Of a stretch of 64,000 nt of DNA, positions 46,034 through 56,600 are shown one piece after another. A program made the translations under genes and the position numbers. A model generated the notes under the pieces. That model did not search any database and was not told the DNA's origin. It saw nothing but the letters and a program-made list of their open reading frames with translations. Origin of the DNA: Magnetospirillum sp. XM-1 (GTDB lineage Bacteria > Pseudomonadota > Alphaproteobacteria > Rhodospirillales > Magnetospirillaceae); assembly GCF_001511835.1 (NCBI RefSeq), contig NZ_LN997848.1:1488001-1552000 (forward strand), written 5' to 3'. Every line of letters begins with the position of its first letter. Position 1 is the stretch's first letter.

Positions 46034-46243
46034 ATGTCCGACTTGATCCGCCAATCCGTTTCATGGCCTTACGTCCACGGCGCCCGCAGTTACTCCCGCG
46101 TCACCCAATTGGCGCGTTCGGGCGGTGGCGAAGCGTCGGAAAAGACGGAAGAGACGGATCGTCCTCAGGCCAAGGCAGAGGCGGGCAAGAGTGAAGGCGC
46201 CTCCGCGGTCCGGCGTGGCGGGGTGCTGGACCTTTCCGTCTGA
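46034..46243 (+). CDS. Small hypothetical protein
   Basis: 69 residues, not recognised. It is basic/acidic mixed and likely disordered, with D-L-I-R-Q-S-V-S-W-P-Y-V-H-G-A-R-S-Y at the start and a Glu/Lys/Ala-rich middle. A plausible promoter and leader precede it and a strong terminator follows 17 bp after the stop, so it forms its own transcription unit. The ribosome site is weak. Confidence 0.5.
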   Translation: MSDLIRQSVSWPYVHGARSYSRVTQLARSGGGEASEKTEETDRPQAKAEAGKSEGASAVRRGGVLDLSV

Positions 46244-46259
46244 CCCTGTCGACCTGAGC

Positions 46260-46297
46260 AAAAGCCCCATCCCGGTTCCCCCCGGGATGGGGCTTTT
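46260..46297. terminator. Bidirectional terminator
   Basis: Perfect 16-bp stem AAAAGCCCCATCCCGG/CCGGGATGGGGCTTTT (46260-46275 with 46282-46297), 6-nt loop, with T-run on both strands. It separates the small plus-strand gene from the convergent GT41 operon, whose stop is 17 bp away. Confidence 0.95.
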
Positions 46298-46314
46298 GCT
46301 TTGGGCGGGTGGCG

Positions 46315-48372
46315 TTACCGCCCCTTCTTTCCCTTGCCCTTGGGGGCGGGCGCCGGCTTGGCCGTGCCCGCCTTCCTCAGGCGGGTATCCGGGCCAATGG
46401 GGCAGTGGCGGTTGATCTCGTCCATCCGGGCCCGGTAGAGGTCGAGGTAATCGGGACGCGACAGCAATTCCACTTCGTCACTGTCGAGGTCGGTGCCGAC
46501 CTCGTCGTAGATGTCCATGTTGGCGAGGTCGGGAACCGGAATGCGGTCGGCCAGGAAGTCGTTCCACATGCCTTCCAGCAGATTGTCCAGATGGGTCACC
46601 AGCTTGTCGGTGTCGAACAGGTCGCAGGTGGCGCGGTTGGCCGCCAGCCTGTCGCGGTAGCCGGCCAGCAGGCGCTTGTCGTTGCCCAGCTCCACCGCCT
46701 TTTCCACGTATTCGTCGAAGGTGGTGCAGACCAGTTCCTCGAGCCCGGCGGCGGTGGCCAGGCTGCCGCAGACGCGCGACGCGAAGCCGCGCCCGGCCAC
46801 GGTCAGCACCGGAACGCCCATCCACAGCGCGTCCGACGCGGTGGTGTGGGCGCCGCAGGGCGAGGTGTCGAGGAACAGATCGGCCAGGGGATAGCGCGAC
46901 AGGTGCTCGGCATTGATGATCTTGGGCGCGAAGATGATGCGGTCGGGGGTGACGCCGTGCTTGATGGCCTCCTGGCGCAGGTTCTCGTTGATGCGCTCGC
47001 TACCGTCCAGCAGCCACAGCACGCCGTTGGGAACGCGGCTAAGGATGTCCATGAAGCGGGCCCACATGGGGGCGGTGAACTTCTGCAGCCCGTTGAAGCC
47101 GCAGAACACGATGGCGTTGGCCGGCAGGCCCGCCGCCTCGCGCGTCCACTTGATGTCGGCCACCTGCCGGTTGCGGTCGTTGGGCTGGTAGCAGGGCAGC
47201 CGCACCACCTTCTCTGAGTAGTAGATCTCGTGATCGGGCGGAATGGTGAAGTCGTCGGCGATGATGTAGTCGTGGTAGGGCGTGCCCATGGAGCCGGGAT
47301 AGCCCAGCCAGCTGACGGCCACCGGGGCCGGACGCATGGCCATGATGGCCGGGCGCGCCTCGCCGGTATAGCCGTTGAAATCGATCAGGATGTCGATGCC
47401 GTCGGCATGGATGCGCTTGGCCACGTCCTCGTCGGACATCTCCAGGATGTCGACCCAATGGTCGAAATCCTTCATCAGCTGGTTCTGGATGCGGTCCCCG
47501 GTGCGGCGCGAGCAGGAATAGGCGAAGACCTCGAAGCGCGAGCGGTCGTGCAGCTTGTACATCTCCGCCGTCAGGTAGCCGTGGGCATGCTCCTTGAAAT
47601 AGGACGACAGGTAGGCGATGCGGATCTTGCGCTTGGGCCGCTTGGCCAGGGCGGCGCGGTGGCTGTCCTTGTCGAACAGCACCTTGGGCCGCCCGATCTT
47701 GGCCTTGTAGTACTTCCAGCCGCGCGCCAGGTGCAGCAGCGGGTCGTCGGTATGGAAGACCAGGCAATGGGGAGACATGGCCGAGAACAGCTGGCGCCGG
47801 GTGGTGCCGGGAATGCCGGTCAGCACCGGCCACTTGCACAGCTTCTGGCGGATGGCGATCCAATGCTGCATGGCGTCGGCGGGCTGGACCAGCTCGATGC
47901 ACTGGCGCAACGCATCCTCGCCCGATTCCTCCAGCGAGGTGTGTTCGAGCACGCGGCCGATCTGCTTCAAGGCCGAGACCTTGAAGTTCACCGTGTCGCC
48001 GGTGACGCCGGGCAGCTGGTTGACCAGCCCCAGCCACTGGGTCACGGCGTCGGGGACGCGGCCCAGGCGCTCGTAGGTGCTGCCCAGGTTGATGTGGGCG
48101 GGGTAGAAATCCTGCTTCAGGGCGATGGCGGCGCTGAACGCCTGCACGGCGGCTTCGTGGTCGTTGAACTTGTTCAGCAGCACGCCGAGATTGTACTGGA
48201 TGGCGTAGGCCAGCGGGTTCTGGCCGTTGTATTGCAGCCAGGTGCGGTAGAGGCCAAGCGCGTCGGCGTCGGCGCCCTGCTGGGCCAGGCTGTCGGCGGC
48301 GGCGATGACGCGGGTGGCTTCGATCTTGCCGGACGCGATCTGTTGCATGACCTCGGCCATGACGTTGCTCAT
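46315..48372 (-). CDS. TPR-GT41 glycosyltransferase, copy 3
   Basis: 685 residues. TPR-like helices over about 1-190 (A-L-G-L-Y-R-T-W-L-Q-Y-N, A-H-I-N-L-G-S-T-Y-E-R-L-G). GT41 catalytic region from about 240 (I-R-I-A-Y-L-S-S-Y-F-K-E-H-A, I-D-I-L-I-D-F-N-G-Y-T, V-S-W-L-G-Y-P-G-S-M-G) with the donor site G-A-H-T-T-A-S-D-A-L-W-M-G-V-P. The C-terminus ends in a Lys/Gly/Pro-rich tail. ATG 48372 overlaps the upstream copy's stop (TGATG) with GGAGAACGG as ribosome site. It is the last gene of a run starting with the giant repeat protein. Confidence 0.92.
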   Translation of the reverse strand: MSNVMAEVMQQIASGKIEATRVIAAADSLAQQGADADALGLYRTWLQYNGQNPLAYAIQYNLGVLLNKFNDHEAAVQAFSAAIALKQDFYPAHINLGSTYERLGRVPDAVTQWLGLVNQLPGVTGDTVNFKVSALKQIGRVLEHTSLEESGEDALRQCIELVQPADAMQHWIAIRQKLCKWPVLTGIPGTTRRQLFSAMSPHCLVFHTDDPLLHLARGWKYYKAKIGRPKVLFDKDSHRAALAKRPKRKIRIAYLSSYFKEHAHGYLTAEMYKLHDRSRFEVFAYSCSRRTGDRIQNQLMKDFDHWVDILEMSDEDVAKRIHADGIDILIDFNGYTGEARPAIMAMRPAPVAVSWLGYPGSMGTPYHDYIIADDFTIPPDHEIYYSEKVVRLPCYQPNDRNRQVADIKWTREAAGLPANAIVFCGFNGLQKFTAPMWARFMDILSRVPNGVLWLLDGSERINENLRQEAIKHGVTPDRIIFAPKIINAEHLSRYPLADLFLDTSPCGAHTTASDALWMGVPVLTVAGRGFASRVCGSLATAAGLEELVCTTFDEYVEKAVELGNDKRLLAGYRDRLAANRATCDLFDTDKLVTHLDNLLEGMWNDFLADRIPVPDLANMDIYDEVGTDLDSDEVELLSRPDYLDLYRARMDEINRHCPIGPDTRLRKAGTAKPAPAPKGKGKKGR

Positions 48373-50393
48373 CAACCGTTCTCCGTGTCAGGGGCGGGCC
48401 ACATGCGAGTGTCCGCCGGGATGGGGTAAAGGTGGTCGAGCGCGGCGAGGCCCTTGCGCCAGCGGGCGAAGTACTCGTCTTCCGGAACGAAATCCACGAC
48501 TTCCACGGGGTGTTCGACGCCGACGTCCATATAGGTGTCGAGGTTGCGCAGGTCGGGGCAGGGCAGGCGTCCGGACCTGAAATCGTCCCACATCTCGGCA
48601 AACAAACCCTCCAGCCGGCTGACCAGAAGATTGGTGTCGAACATCACCGCGTTGGGCTTGGCGTCGCGCAACTGCTTGCGGTAGGCCTGCAGCTTCGCGG
48701 GGTCGTGGCCCAGCGCGATGGCTGTCTCCACGTATTGTTCGGGGGTCGAGCACACCAGTTCCGGCAGGCCCGCCGAACGCAACAGCGAGCCGGCGACGCG
48801 CGACGCGAAGCTGTGGCCCGACAGGGTCAGGATCGGCACGCTCATCCACAGGGCGTCCGACGCGGTGGTGTGGGCGCCATAGGGGAAGGTGTCGAGGAAC
48901 AGGTCGGCGAGCGTCATGCGGGCCAGATGCTCGGGGCTGGGCAGCCGGCGGCCGAAGATCAGGCGTTCGCTCTCGATGCCGCACTGGCGGGCATGGGCGC
49001 GCAGGCGCTCCTGGACCTCGTCGCTGGTTTCCAGCAGCCACAGCACGCTGCCCGGCACCGCCGCCAGAATGGCGACCCAGCGCTCGAACATCAGCCGCGT
49101 GATCTTCTGCTGGCTGTTGAAGCAGCAATAGATCATTCCCTCTTCCGGCAAACCGGCCTCGGCGCGGCTGGGCGGCTGGACGGCCACCGCCCGCTGGCGG
49201 TCGTTGGCCTGGTAGCAGGGCAGACGCATGACCTTTTCCGAGCAGTACATGTCGCGGCCGGGCGGAATGATCCAGTCGTCGGCGATGATGTAATGGTGGT
49301 AGGCCGTGCCCATGGTGCCGGGATAGCCCAGCCAGTTGACGTTGATGGGGGCCGGGCGCATGCCGAACAGCTTGGTCCGGGCGCCCTTGGTATGGCCGTT
49401 CAGGTCCACCAGGATGTCGATGCCGTCGTCGCGGATGCGCTGGGCCGCCGCGTCGTCGTTCATGCCGGTGATGTCGAGCCAGTGGTCGAAATCGCCGCGG
49501 ATGCGCTGCTTTAACGGGTCCTCGCCGGCGGGGCCGCAGTAATAGGCGAAGATTTCCACCTTGGAACGGTCGTGCAGGGCGAAGATTTCGGCGATCAGAT
49601 AGCCCACCGCATGGGCTTTCAAATCCGATGACACATAGCCGATCTTGAGGCGGGTCCGGTCGGCGCGGTCTTCCGGCCGGATTTCGGGCAGGCGGGCAAT
49701 GCGCCGACCGAACATCTTGTTGCTGTGCTCCCAGGCCGAAGCCAGGTGCAGCAGCGGGTCGTCGGTATAGGACGACAGCGACAGCGGGCTGAAATTGCGC
49801 ATCTGGGTCAGGTGGTCCATGCCCTCGAAGGGCACCACCACCGGCCAGCGGCACTGGGCCATGCGCCCGGCCAGCATGTGCTCGGCGTTCTCGCGCTGGG
49901 TGTTGTCCAGCTCCAGGCTCTGGCGCAGGGTGTCCTCGGCGGCGACGGATTGCTGGCGGTCCTGCAGCACCCGGGCAATCTGCTTCAAGGCCGTGGCCTT
50001 CATGCGGACGGCATGGCCGGTCACCTGGGACAGCCGGCTGACCAGCCTGTTCCAGGTCTCCACCGCCCCATCGGGCGAGCCCAGCGCCTCGTTGGCACCG
50101 CCCAGGTTGATGTAGGCGGGATAGAAGTCCGGATTGTGCTCGATGGCCCGTTCCAGCGCCGCCTTGGCCTGATCGGGCTTGCCGCTCGCCGTGTGCAGCA
50201 CCGCCTGGTTGAAGCAGGCGGCATAAAGCAGGTGATGATCCGGGTTGAGGCCGATCCACAGGTGATAAAGCTGCAACGCCTGTTCGACTGCGCCGCCACG
50301 ATGCAGCGTGTCGGCGGCGCCGAACAACTCCTGCAGGGACAGGCGGCCCTCGGTCAGGGCCTTCACGGCGGACAGAAAGACTTCCTGGGTCAT
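48372..50393 (-). CDS. TPR-GT41 glycosyltransferase, copy 2
   Basis: 673 residues, clearly paralogous to the adjacent copy (same order of TPR and catalytic segments; L-K-I-G-Y-V-S-S-D-L-K-A-H-A, I-D-I-L-V-D-L-N-G-H-T, V-N-W-L-G-Y-P-G-T-M-G, G-A-H-T-T-A-S-D-A-L-W). Cytoplasmic protein Ser/Thr or Asn glycosyltransferase by family. ATG 50393 has GGGA upstream; an ATG at 50405 in the same frame is possible. It begins about 210 bp after the stop of the giant Thr-rich gene on the same strand. Confidence 0.92.
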   Translation of the reverse strand: MTQEVFLSAVKALTEGRLSLQELFGAADTLHRGGAVEQALQLYHLWIGLNPDHHLLYAACFNQAVLHTASGKPDQAKAALERAIEHNPDFYPAYINLGGANEALGSPDGAVETWNRLVSRLSQVTGHAVRMKATALKQIARVLQDRQQSVAAEDTLRQSLELDNTQRENAEHMLAGRMAQCRWPVVVPFEGMDHLTQMRNFSPLSLSSYTDDPLLHLASAWEHSNKMFGRRIARLPEIRPEDRADRTRLKIGYVSSDLKAHAVGYLIAEIFALHDRSKVEIFAYYCGPAGEDPLKQRIRGDFDHWLDITGMNDDAAAQRIRDDGIDILVDLNGHTKGARTKLFGMRPAPINVNWLGYPGTMGTAYHHYIIADDWIIPPGRDMYCSEKVMRLPCYQANDRQRAVAVQPPSRAEAGLPEEGMIYCCFNSQQKITRLMFERWVAILAAVPGSVLWLLETSDEVQERLRAHARQCGIESERLIFGRRLPSPEHLARMTLADLFLDTFPYGAHTTASDALWMSVPILTLSGHSFASRVAGSLLRSAGLPELVCSTPEQYVETAIALGHDPAKLQAYRKQLRDAKPNAVMFDTNLLVSRLEGLFAEMWDDFRSGRLPCPDLRNLDTYMDVGVEHPVEVVDFVPEDEYFARWRKGLAALDHLYPIPADTRMWPAPDTENG

Positions 50394-50570
50394 CGGACGT
50401 CCCATCGGGTTGGGTCAAATCGTCCCGGCGGCGTGCGAACGTGCCGGGGCCGACGTCCATAATGACCGCCCAATGGTTAACGGATTGATGCCGGATTTCG
50501 TTCCGCCGCCAAGCACCGTTCGGCCAAGCGAATGCCATCCCCGGAAAGGGGGCGGCGCCGCCGGGAAGGG

Positions 50571-50598
50571 TGAGCCGTCCCCGGTCAGGGACGGCTCA
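50571..50598. terminator. Hairpin after the giant repeat gene
   Basis: Stem TGAGCCGTCCC/GGGACGGCTCA (50571-50581 with 50588-50598), 6-nt loop, starting 7 bp past the stop. It is not followed by a T-run on the minus strand, so termination may be partial and some transcripts could continue into the GT41 genes. Confidence 0.55.
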
Positions 50599-50605
50599 TC
50601 TTGCC

Positions 50606-53600
50606 TTAGGTGTTGGTGTTCGAACCGCTGATTGCCCAGAAGTAGGCGTTCTGCTGGTCGGTGTTGAGGGAACTGATGGCTGCGCCCTGGATCGCATTGG
50701 CCTGGGTGGTGGTCAGGGCGTAGATGTCGGTGGTCTCGAGGCCGACGATCTGCGTGGTGGTCAGGCCGTCGATCTGGGTCGTGGTCAAGCTGTTCGCCTG
50801 GGTGGTGGTCAACGCAGCGATGTTGGCCGAGGTCAGGGCGTTCAGCTGGGTAACGGTCAAGGCCTTGATATCGGTGGTTTCGAAGGCCGCCGTCACCGTG
50901 CTGGTCAGTGCGCCCAGTTGGGTGACCGTCAGGCCGCCGATCTGGGTGGTGGTCAGACCCGCCACATTGGTGGTGGTGAGCGCGTTGAACGCGGTGGTGC
51001 TGAGCGCGCCGACCCCGGTCGAGGCCAGAGCCCCGATCTTGGCGGCGGTCAAACCCGTCGCCTGGGTATCGGTCAGGGCACCAACCTGGGTGACCGACAG
51101 GGCGGCCATATCGGTGGTCTCCAGCGCGTTCAGCTGGGTGGTGGTCAGACCCGTCACCTGCGTGGTGGAGAGGCCGCCCACCTGGGTGGTGGACAGCGCC
51201 ACGACCTGGGTGGTGGTCAGCGAGTTGAGGCTGCTGGTGGACAGGGCCCCGATCTCGGTGGTGGTCAGCACCGCCAGGTTGGTGGTGGTGATCGCCGCCG
51301 CCTGGGTGGTGGAGAGGCCGCCGATCTGGGTCGCGGTCAGCGACGCGAGGTCGGTGGTTTCCATGGCGTTCAGCTGGGTGGTGGTGATGCCGGCCACCTG
51401 GGCGGTGGTCAGGCTCTGCACCTGGGTCACCGACAGGGCCACCAGATCCGTGGTCTCCAGCGCGTTCAGCTGGGTGGTGCTGAGGCCGGCCACCTGGGTG
51501 GTGGTCAGGCTCTGCACCTGGGTGGTGGTCAGGGCCACGACGCCGGTGGTGGTCAGCGCGTTCAGCGTGGTGGTCGAGAGAGCCGCCAGATCGGTGGTCT
51601 CGATGTTCACCAGCTGGGTGGTGGTCAGACCCGCCGCCTGGGTGGTGGTCAGCGCCGCCACCTGGGTGACCGACAGGCCGGCCAGGTCGGTGGTCTCCAT
51701 GGCGTTCACCTGGGTGGTGGAGAGGCCCGCCACCTGGGTGGTGCTCAGGTTCGAGAACTGAGTGGTGGTGAGAGCCGCCACGTCGGTGGTCTCGAGGGCG
51801 TTCAGCTGGGTGGTGCTGAGACCGCTGACCTGGGTGGCGGTCAGGTTGACGACCTGGGTGCTGGTCAGCGCCGCCACACCGGTGGTGGTCAGAGCGTTGA
51901 GCGCCGAGGTGGTCAGTGCCGCCAGATCGGTGGTCCCGATATTGATCAGCTGAGTGGTGGTGATGCCGGTCGCCTGGGCCGCGGTCAGCGAGGCGGCCTG
52001 GGTCGAGCTCAGCGAGGCCACGCCGGTGGTCGACAGGGCGTTCACCGCGGTGGTGCTGAGGCCGGCGACCTGGGTGGTCGACAGAGCGGAGATCTGCGTG
52101 GTGTTCAGTCCGCCGGCGCCGGTGGTCGACAGAGCGTTCAGCTGGGTGACGCTCAGCGAGCCGACTTCAGTGGTGGACAGGCCGGACACCGAGGTGGTGG
52201 TCAGCGCGTTGACCTGGGTGGTGGTCACCGAAGCCAGCTGAGTGGTGGAGAGAGCCGCGATGTCGGTGGTTTCCATCGCGTTGACCTGGGTGGTCGAGAG
52301 ACCGCCGACCTGGCCGACCGTCAGAGACTGGACCTGGGTGGTGGACAGGGCCGCCACGTCGGTGGTCTCGAGAGCGTTCAGCTGGGTGGTCGACAGGCCG
52401 CTCACCTGGGTGGTGGTCAGCGAGGAGACCTGGGTCGAGGTCAGGGCGACTACGCCGGTGGTGGTCAGCGAGTTCAGCTGGGTCGCCGAGAGCGCCGTAA
52501 GGTCGGTGGTCTCGATGTTGATCAGCTGGGTGGTGCTGATGCCGGCCACCTGGGTGGTGGTGACGTTCGCCACCTGGGTCGAGGACAGGCCCGCGATGCC
52601 GGTGGTGGACAGCGCGTTCAGGTTGGTGGTCGACAGGCCGGCCACCAGGGTGTTGGTCAGGCCGGACAGCTGGGTGGTGTTCAGCGCCGCCGCACCGGTG
52701 GTGGTGAGCGCGTTCAGCTGGGTGACCGAAAGCGCGCCGACCTCGGTGGCGGTGACGCCGGCCAGGGCGGTGGTGGTGAGGCCCGCCAGCTGGGTGGTGC
52801 TGATGTTCGCCACCTGGGTGGTGGAGAGCGCGGCCACGTCGGTGGTTTCCAGGGCGTTGACCGTGCTGGTGGTCAGGCCCGCCACCTGAGTGGTGGTCAG
52901 AGCGCGCACCTGGGTCGAGGTCAGGGCCGCCACGTCAGTGGTTTCCAGGGCGTTCAGCTGAGTGGTGCTGATACCCACGGTCTGGGTGGTGGTCAGCGAC
53001 GAGACCTGGGTCGAGCTCAGAGCCGCGACGCCGGTGGTGGTCAGCGAGTTGATCTGCGTGGCGGACAGGGCCGTCACGTCGGTGGTCTCGATGTTCACCA
53101 GCTGGGTGGTGGACAGGCCGGCCACCTGGGTGGTGGTCAGGTTGGAGACCTGGGTCGAGGTCAGGCCCGCCACGTTGGTGGTGGACAGCGCGTTCAGCTG
53201 GGTGGTGGTGATGCCGGACACCGTGGCGGTCGAGATGCCGGCCACCTGGGTGGTGGTCAGGGCCGCCAGCGTGGTGGTGGTGAGCGAGTTGACCTGGTTG
53301 GCGGACAGCGCACCGGCCTCGGTCGCGGTGATGCCGGACAGAGCGGTGGTGGTCAGGCCGGCCACCTGGGTGGTGGTGATGCCCGACACCTGGGTGGTGG
53401 TCAGGGCCGCGATGTCGGTGGTCTCCATCGCGTTGACCTGGGTGGTGGTCAGACCGCCGACCTGGGTGGTGGTCAGCGACTGCACCTGAGTGGTGGAGAG
53501 CGCGGCCAGATCCGTGGTCTCGAGGGCATTCAGCTGGGTGGTGCTGACGCCGGAGACCTGGGCGGTGGTGAGCGACGAGACCTGGGTCGAGGTCAGGGCC

Positions 53601-56600
53601 ACAACGCTGGTGGTGTTGAGCGCGTTGAGATGGGCGGCCGAGAGCTGCACCAGGTCGGTGGTCTCGATGTTCACCAGCTGGGTGGTGGACAGGCCGGCCA
53701 CCTGGGTGGTGGTCAGGTTGGAGACCTGGGTCGAGGTCAGGCCCGCCACGCCGGTGGTGGACAGCGCGTTCAGTTCGGTGGTGCTGAGGCCGGACACCGT
53801 GGTGGTGCTGAGGCCGGTCAGCTGGGTGGTGTTCAGCGCGGCCGCGCCGGTGGTGGTCAGGGAGTTGACCTGGGTGGAGGTCAGCGCCCCGGCCTCGGTC
53901 GCGGTGATGCCGGACAGGGCGGTGGTGGTCAGGCCGGCCACCTGGGTGGTGGTGATGCCCGACACCTGGGTGGTGGTCAGGGCCGCGATGTCGGTGGTCT
54001 CCATCGCGTTGACTTGGGTGGTGGTGATGCCGGCCAGCTGGGTGGTGGTCAGCGAACGCACCTGGGTGGTGGTCAGCGCGGCCACGTCCGTGGTCTCAAG
54101 GGCGTTCAGCTGGGTGGTGCTGATGCCGGGGACCTGGGCGGTGGTCAGCGAGGACACCTGGGTGGAGGTCAGGGCCGCCACGCCGGTGGTGGTCAGTGCG
54201 TTGGCCTGGGTGGCCGAGATCGCCGCGATGTCGGTGGTCTCGATGTTCGCCACCTGGGTGGTGGACAGGCCGGCCACCTGGGTGGTGGTCAGCGCGGCCA
54301 CCTGGCTCGAGGCCAGGCCGGCGACGCTGGTGGTCGACAGGGCATTCAGCTCGGTGGTGGACAGGCCGGCCACGACGGTGGTGGACAGGCCGGACACCTG
54401 GGTGGTGGTGAGCGCCGCCGAGTTGGTGGTGGTCAGCGTGTTGACCTGGGTGGTGGTCAGCTCGGCGATGCCGGTGGCGGTCAGGCCGGACAGCGTGGTG
54501 GTGGTCAGCGCCGCGATCTGGGTGGTGTTCACCGACCCGATCTGGGTGGTGGTCAGCGCCGCCACGTCCGTGGTCTCCAGCGCGTTGACCTGGGTGGTCT
54601 TCAGGCCGTCGATCTGGGTGGTGGTCAGCGAGCGGACCTGAGTGGTGGTCAGCGCGGCCACGTCCGTGGTCTCGAGCGCGTTCAGCTGGGTGGTGCTGAT
54701 GTTCGAAACCTGGGCGGTGGTCAGCGAGGACACCTGGTTGGCGGTCAGGGCCGCCACGCCGGTGGTGGTCAGCGAGTTCAGCGCGGTTGCCGAGATGGCC
54801 GAGATGTCGGTGGTCTCGATGTTCACCAGCTGGGTGGTGCTGATGCCCGCCGACTGGGTCGAGGTCAGCGCGGCAAGCTGGGTCGAGCTCAGGCCGGCGA
54901 TGGCGGTGGTGGTCAGGGCGTTGACCAGGGTGGTGGTCAGGCCGGCCAGGTTGGTCGCGGTCAGGCCGTCCAACTGGGAGGTGGTCAGAGCAGCGGCGTT
55001 GGTGGTGGTCAGCGCGTTGATCTGGGTGGTGGACAGAGCGTTCACCTCGACGGAGGTGATGCCCGACAGGGCCGTGGTGTTCAGGCCACCGGTCTGGGTG
55101 CTGGTGATGCCCGACACCTGGGTGGTGGTCAGGGCGGCGATGTCGGTGGTCTCCATCGCGTTGACCTGGGTGGTGGTCAGTCCGCCCACCTGGGTGGTGG
55201 TCAGCGAGCGCACCTGGGTAGTGGTCAGGGCCGCGAGGTCGGTGGTCTCCAGCGCGTTCAGCGTGGTGGTGGACAGGGCCGCCGCCTGGGTGACGGTCAG
55301 GCTGATGGCCTGGGTGGTCGACAGCGCCGCCACGTTGGTGGTGGTCAGGCCGTTGAGGGCCGTGGCGGTCAGCGCCGTGACCTCGGTGGTGGTCAGGTTG
55401 GTCAGCTGGGTGGTGGACAGGCCGGCCGACTGGGTCGAGGTCAGCGCGCCCACCTGGGCGGTGGTCAGGCTGGAGATGCCCGTGGTCGACAGGGCGTTGA
55501 TCAGCGTGGTGGTCAGGCCGGCCACGTTGGTCGCGGTCAGGCCGTCCAGCTGGGTGGCGGTCAGGGCAGCGGCGTTAGTGGTGGTCAGCGCGTTGATCTG
55601 AGTGGTGGTCAGCGCGTTCACCTCGGTGGAGGTGATGCCCGACAGCGTGGTGGTGGTCAGCGCGCCGGTCTGGGTGCTGGTGATGCCCGACACCTGGGTG
55701 GTGGTCAGGGCCGCGATGTCGGTGGTCTCCATCGCGTTGACCTGGGTGGTGGTCAGGCCGCCCACCTGGGTGGTGGTCAGCGAGCGCACCTGAGTGGTCG
55801 TCAGCGCGGCGACGTCCGTGCTCTCCAGGGCGTTCAGCGTGGTGGTGCTGATGGTGCTGACCTGGCCGGTGGTCAGGCTGCTGACCTGGGTCGAGGTCAG
55901 GGCCGCGATGCCGGTGGTGGTCAGCGCGTTGACCTGGGTGGCGGTCAGCGAGGCCGCCTGGGTGGTGGTCAGGTTGACCAGCTGGGTGGTGGAGATGCCG
56001 GCCAGCTGGGTGGTGGAGATGCCGTCCAGCTGGGTGACGGTCAGGGCCGCCACGTCGGTGGTCTCGAGCGCGTTGACCTGGGTGGTGGTCAGGCCGCCGA
56101 TCTGGGTGGTGGTCAGCGAACGCACCTGGGTGGTGCTCAGCGCCGCCACGTCGGTGGTCTCGAGAGCGTTCAGCTGGGTGGTGGACAGGCCCGAGACCTG
56201 GGTGGCCGACAGGTTCGGCACCTGGGTCGAGGTCAGGGCGGCCACGCCGGTGGTGGTCAGCGAGTTCAGCGACGTCGCCGACAGGGCGGCGATATCGGTG
56301 GTCTCGATGTTCACCAGCTGGGTGGTGGAGATGCCGGCGGTCTGGGTCGAGGTCAGCGCGCCGACCTGCGTGGAGGTCAGGCTGGCAACGCCGGTGGTGG
56401 TCAGGGCGTTCAGGTTGGTGGTGGACAGGCCCGCGACCTGGGTGGTGGTCAGGCCGTCCAGCTGGGTGGCGTTCAGGGCCGCCGCGCTGGTGGTGGTCAG
56501 CGCGTTGACCTGGGTCACCGACAGGGTGGCGACCTCGATGGAGGTGACGCCGGACAGGGTGGTGGTGTTCAGGCCGGCCACCTGGGTGGTGGTCAGGTTG

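Noticed and set aside
50460..50490. TTAACCAT as a CtrA half-site upstream of the GT41 genes.
   Set aside because: A single 8-bp half-site is expected by chance and no second half is at the required spacing.
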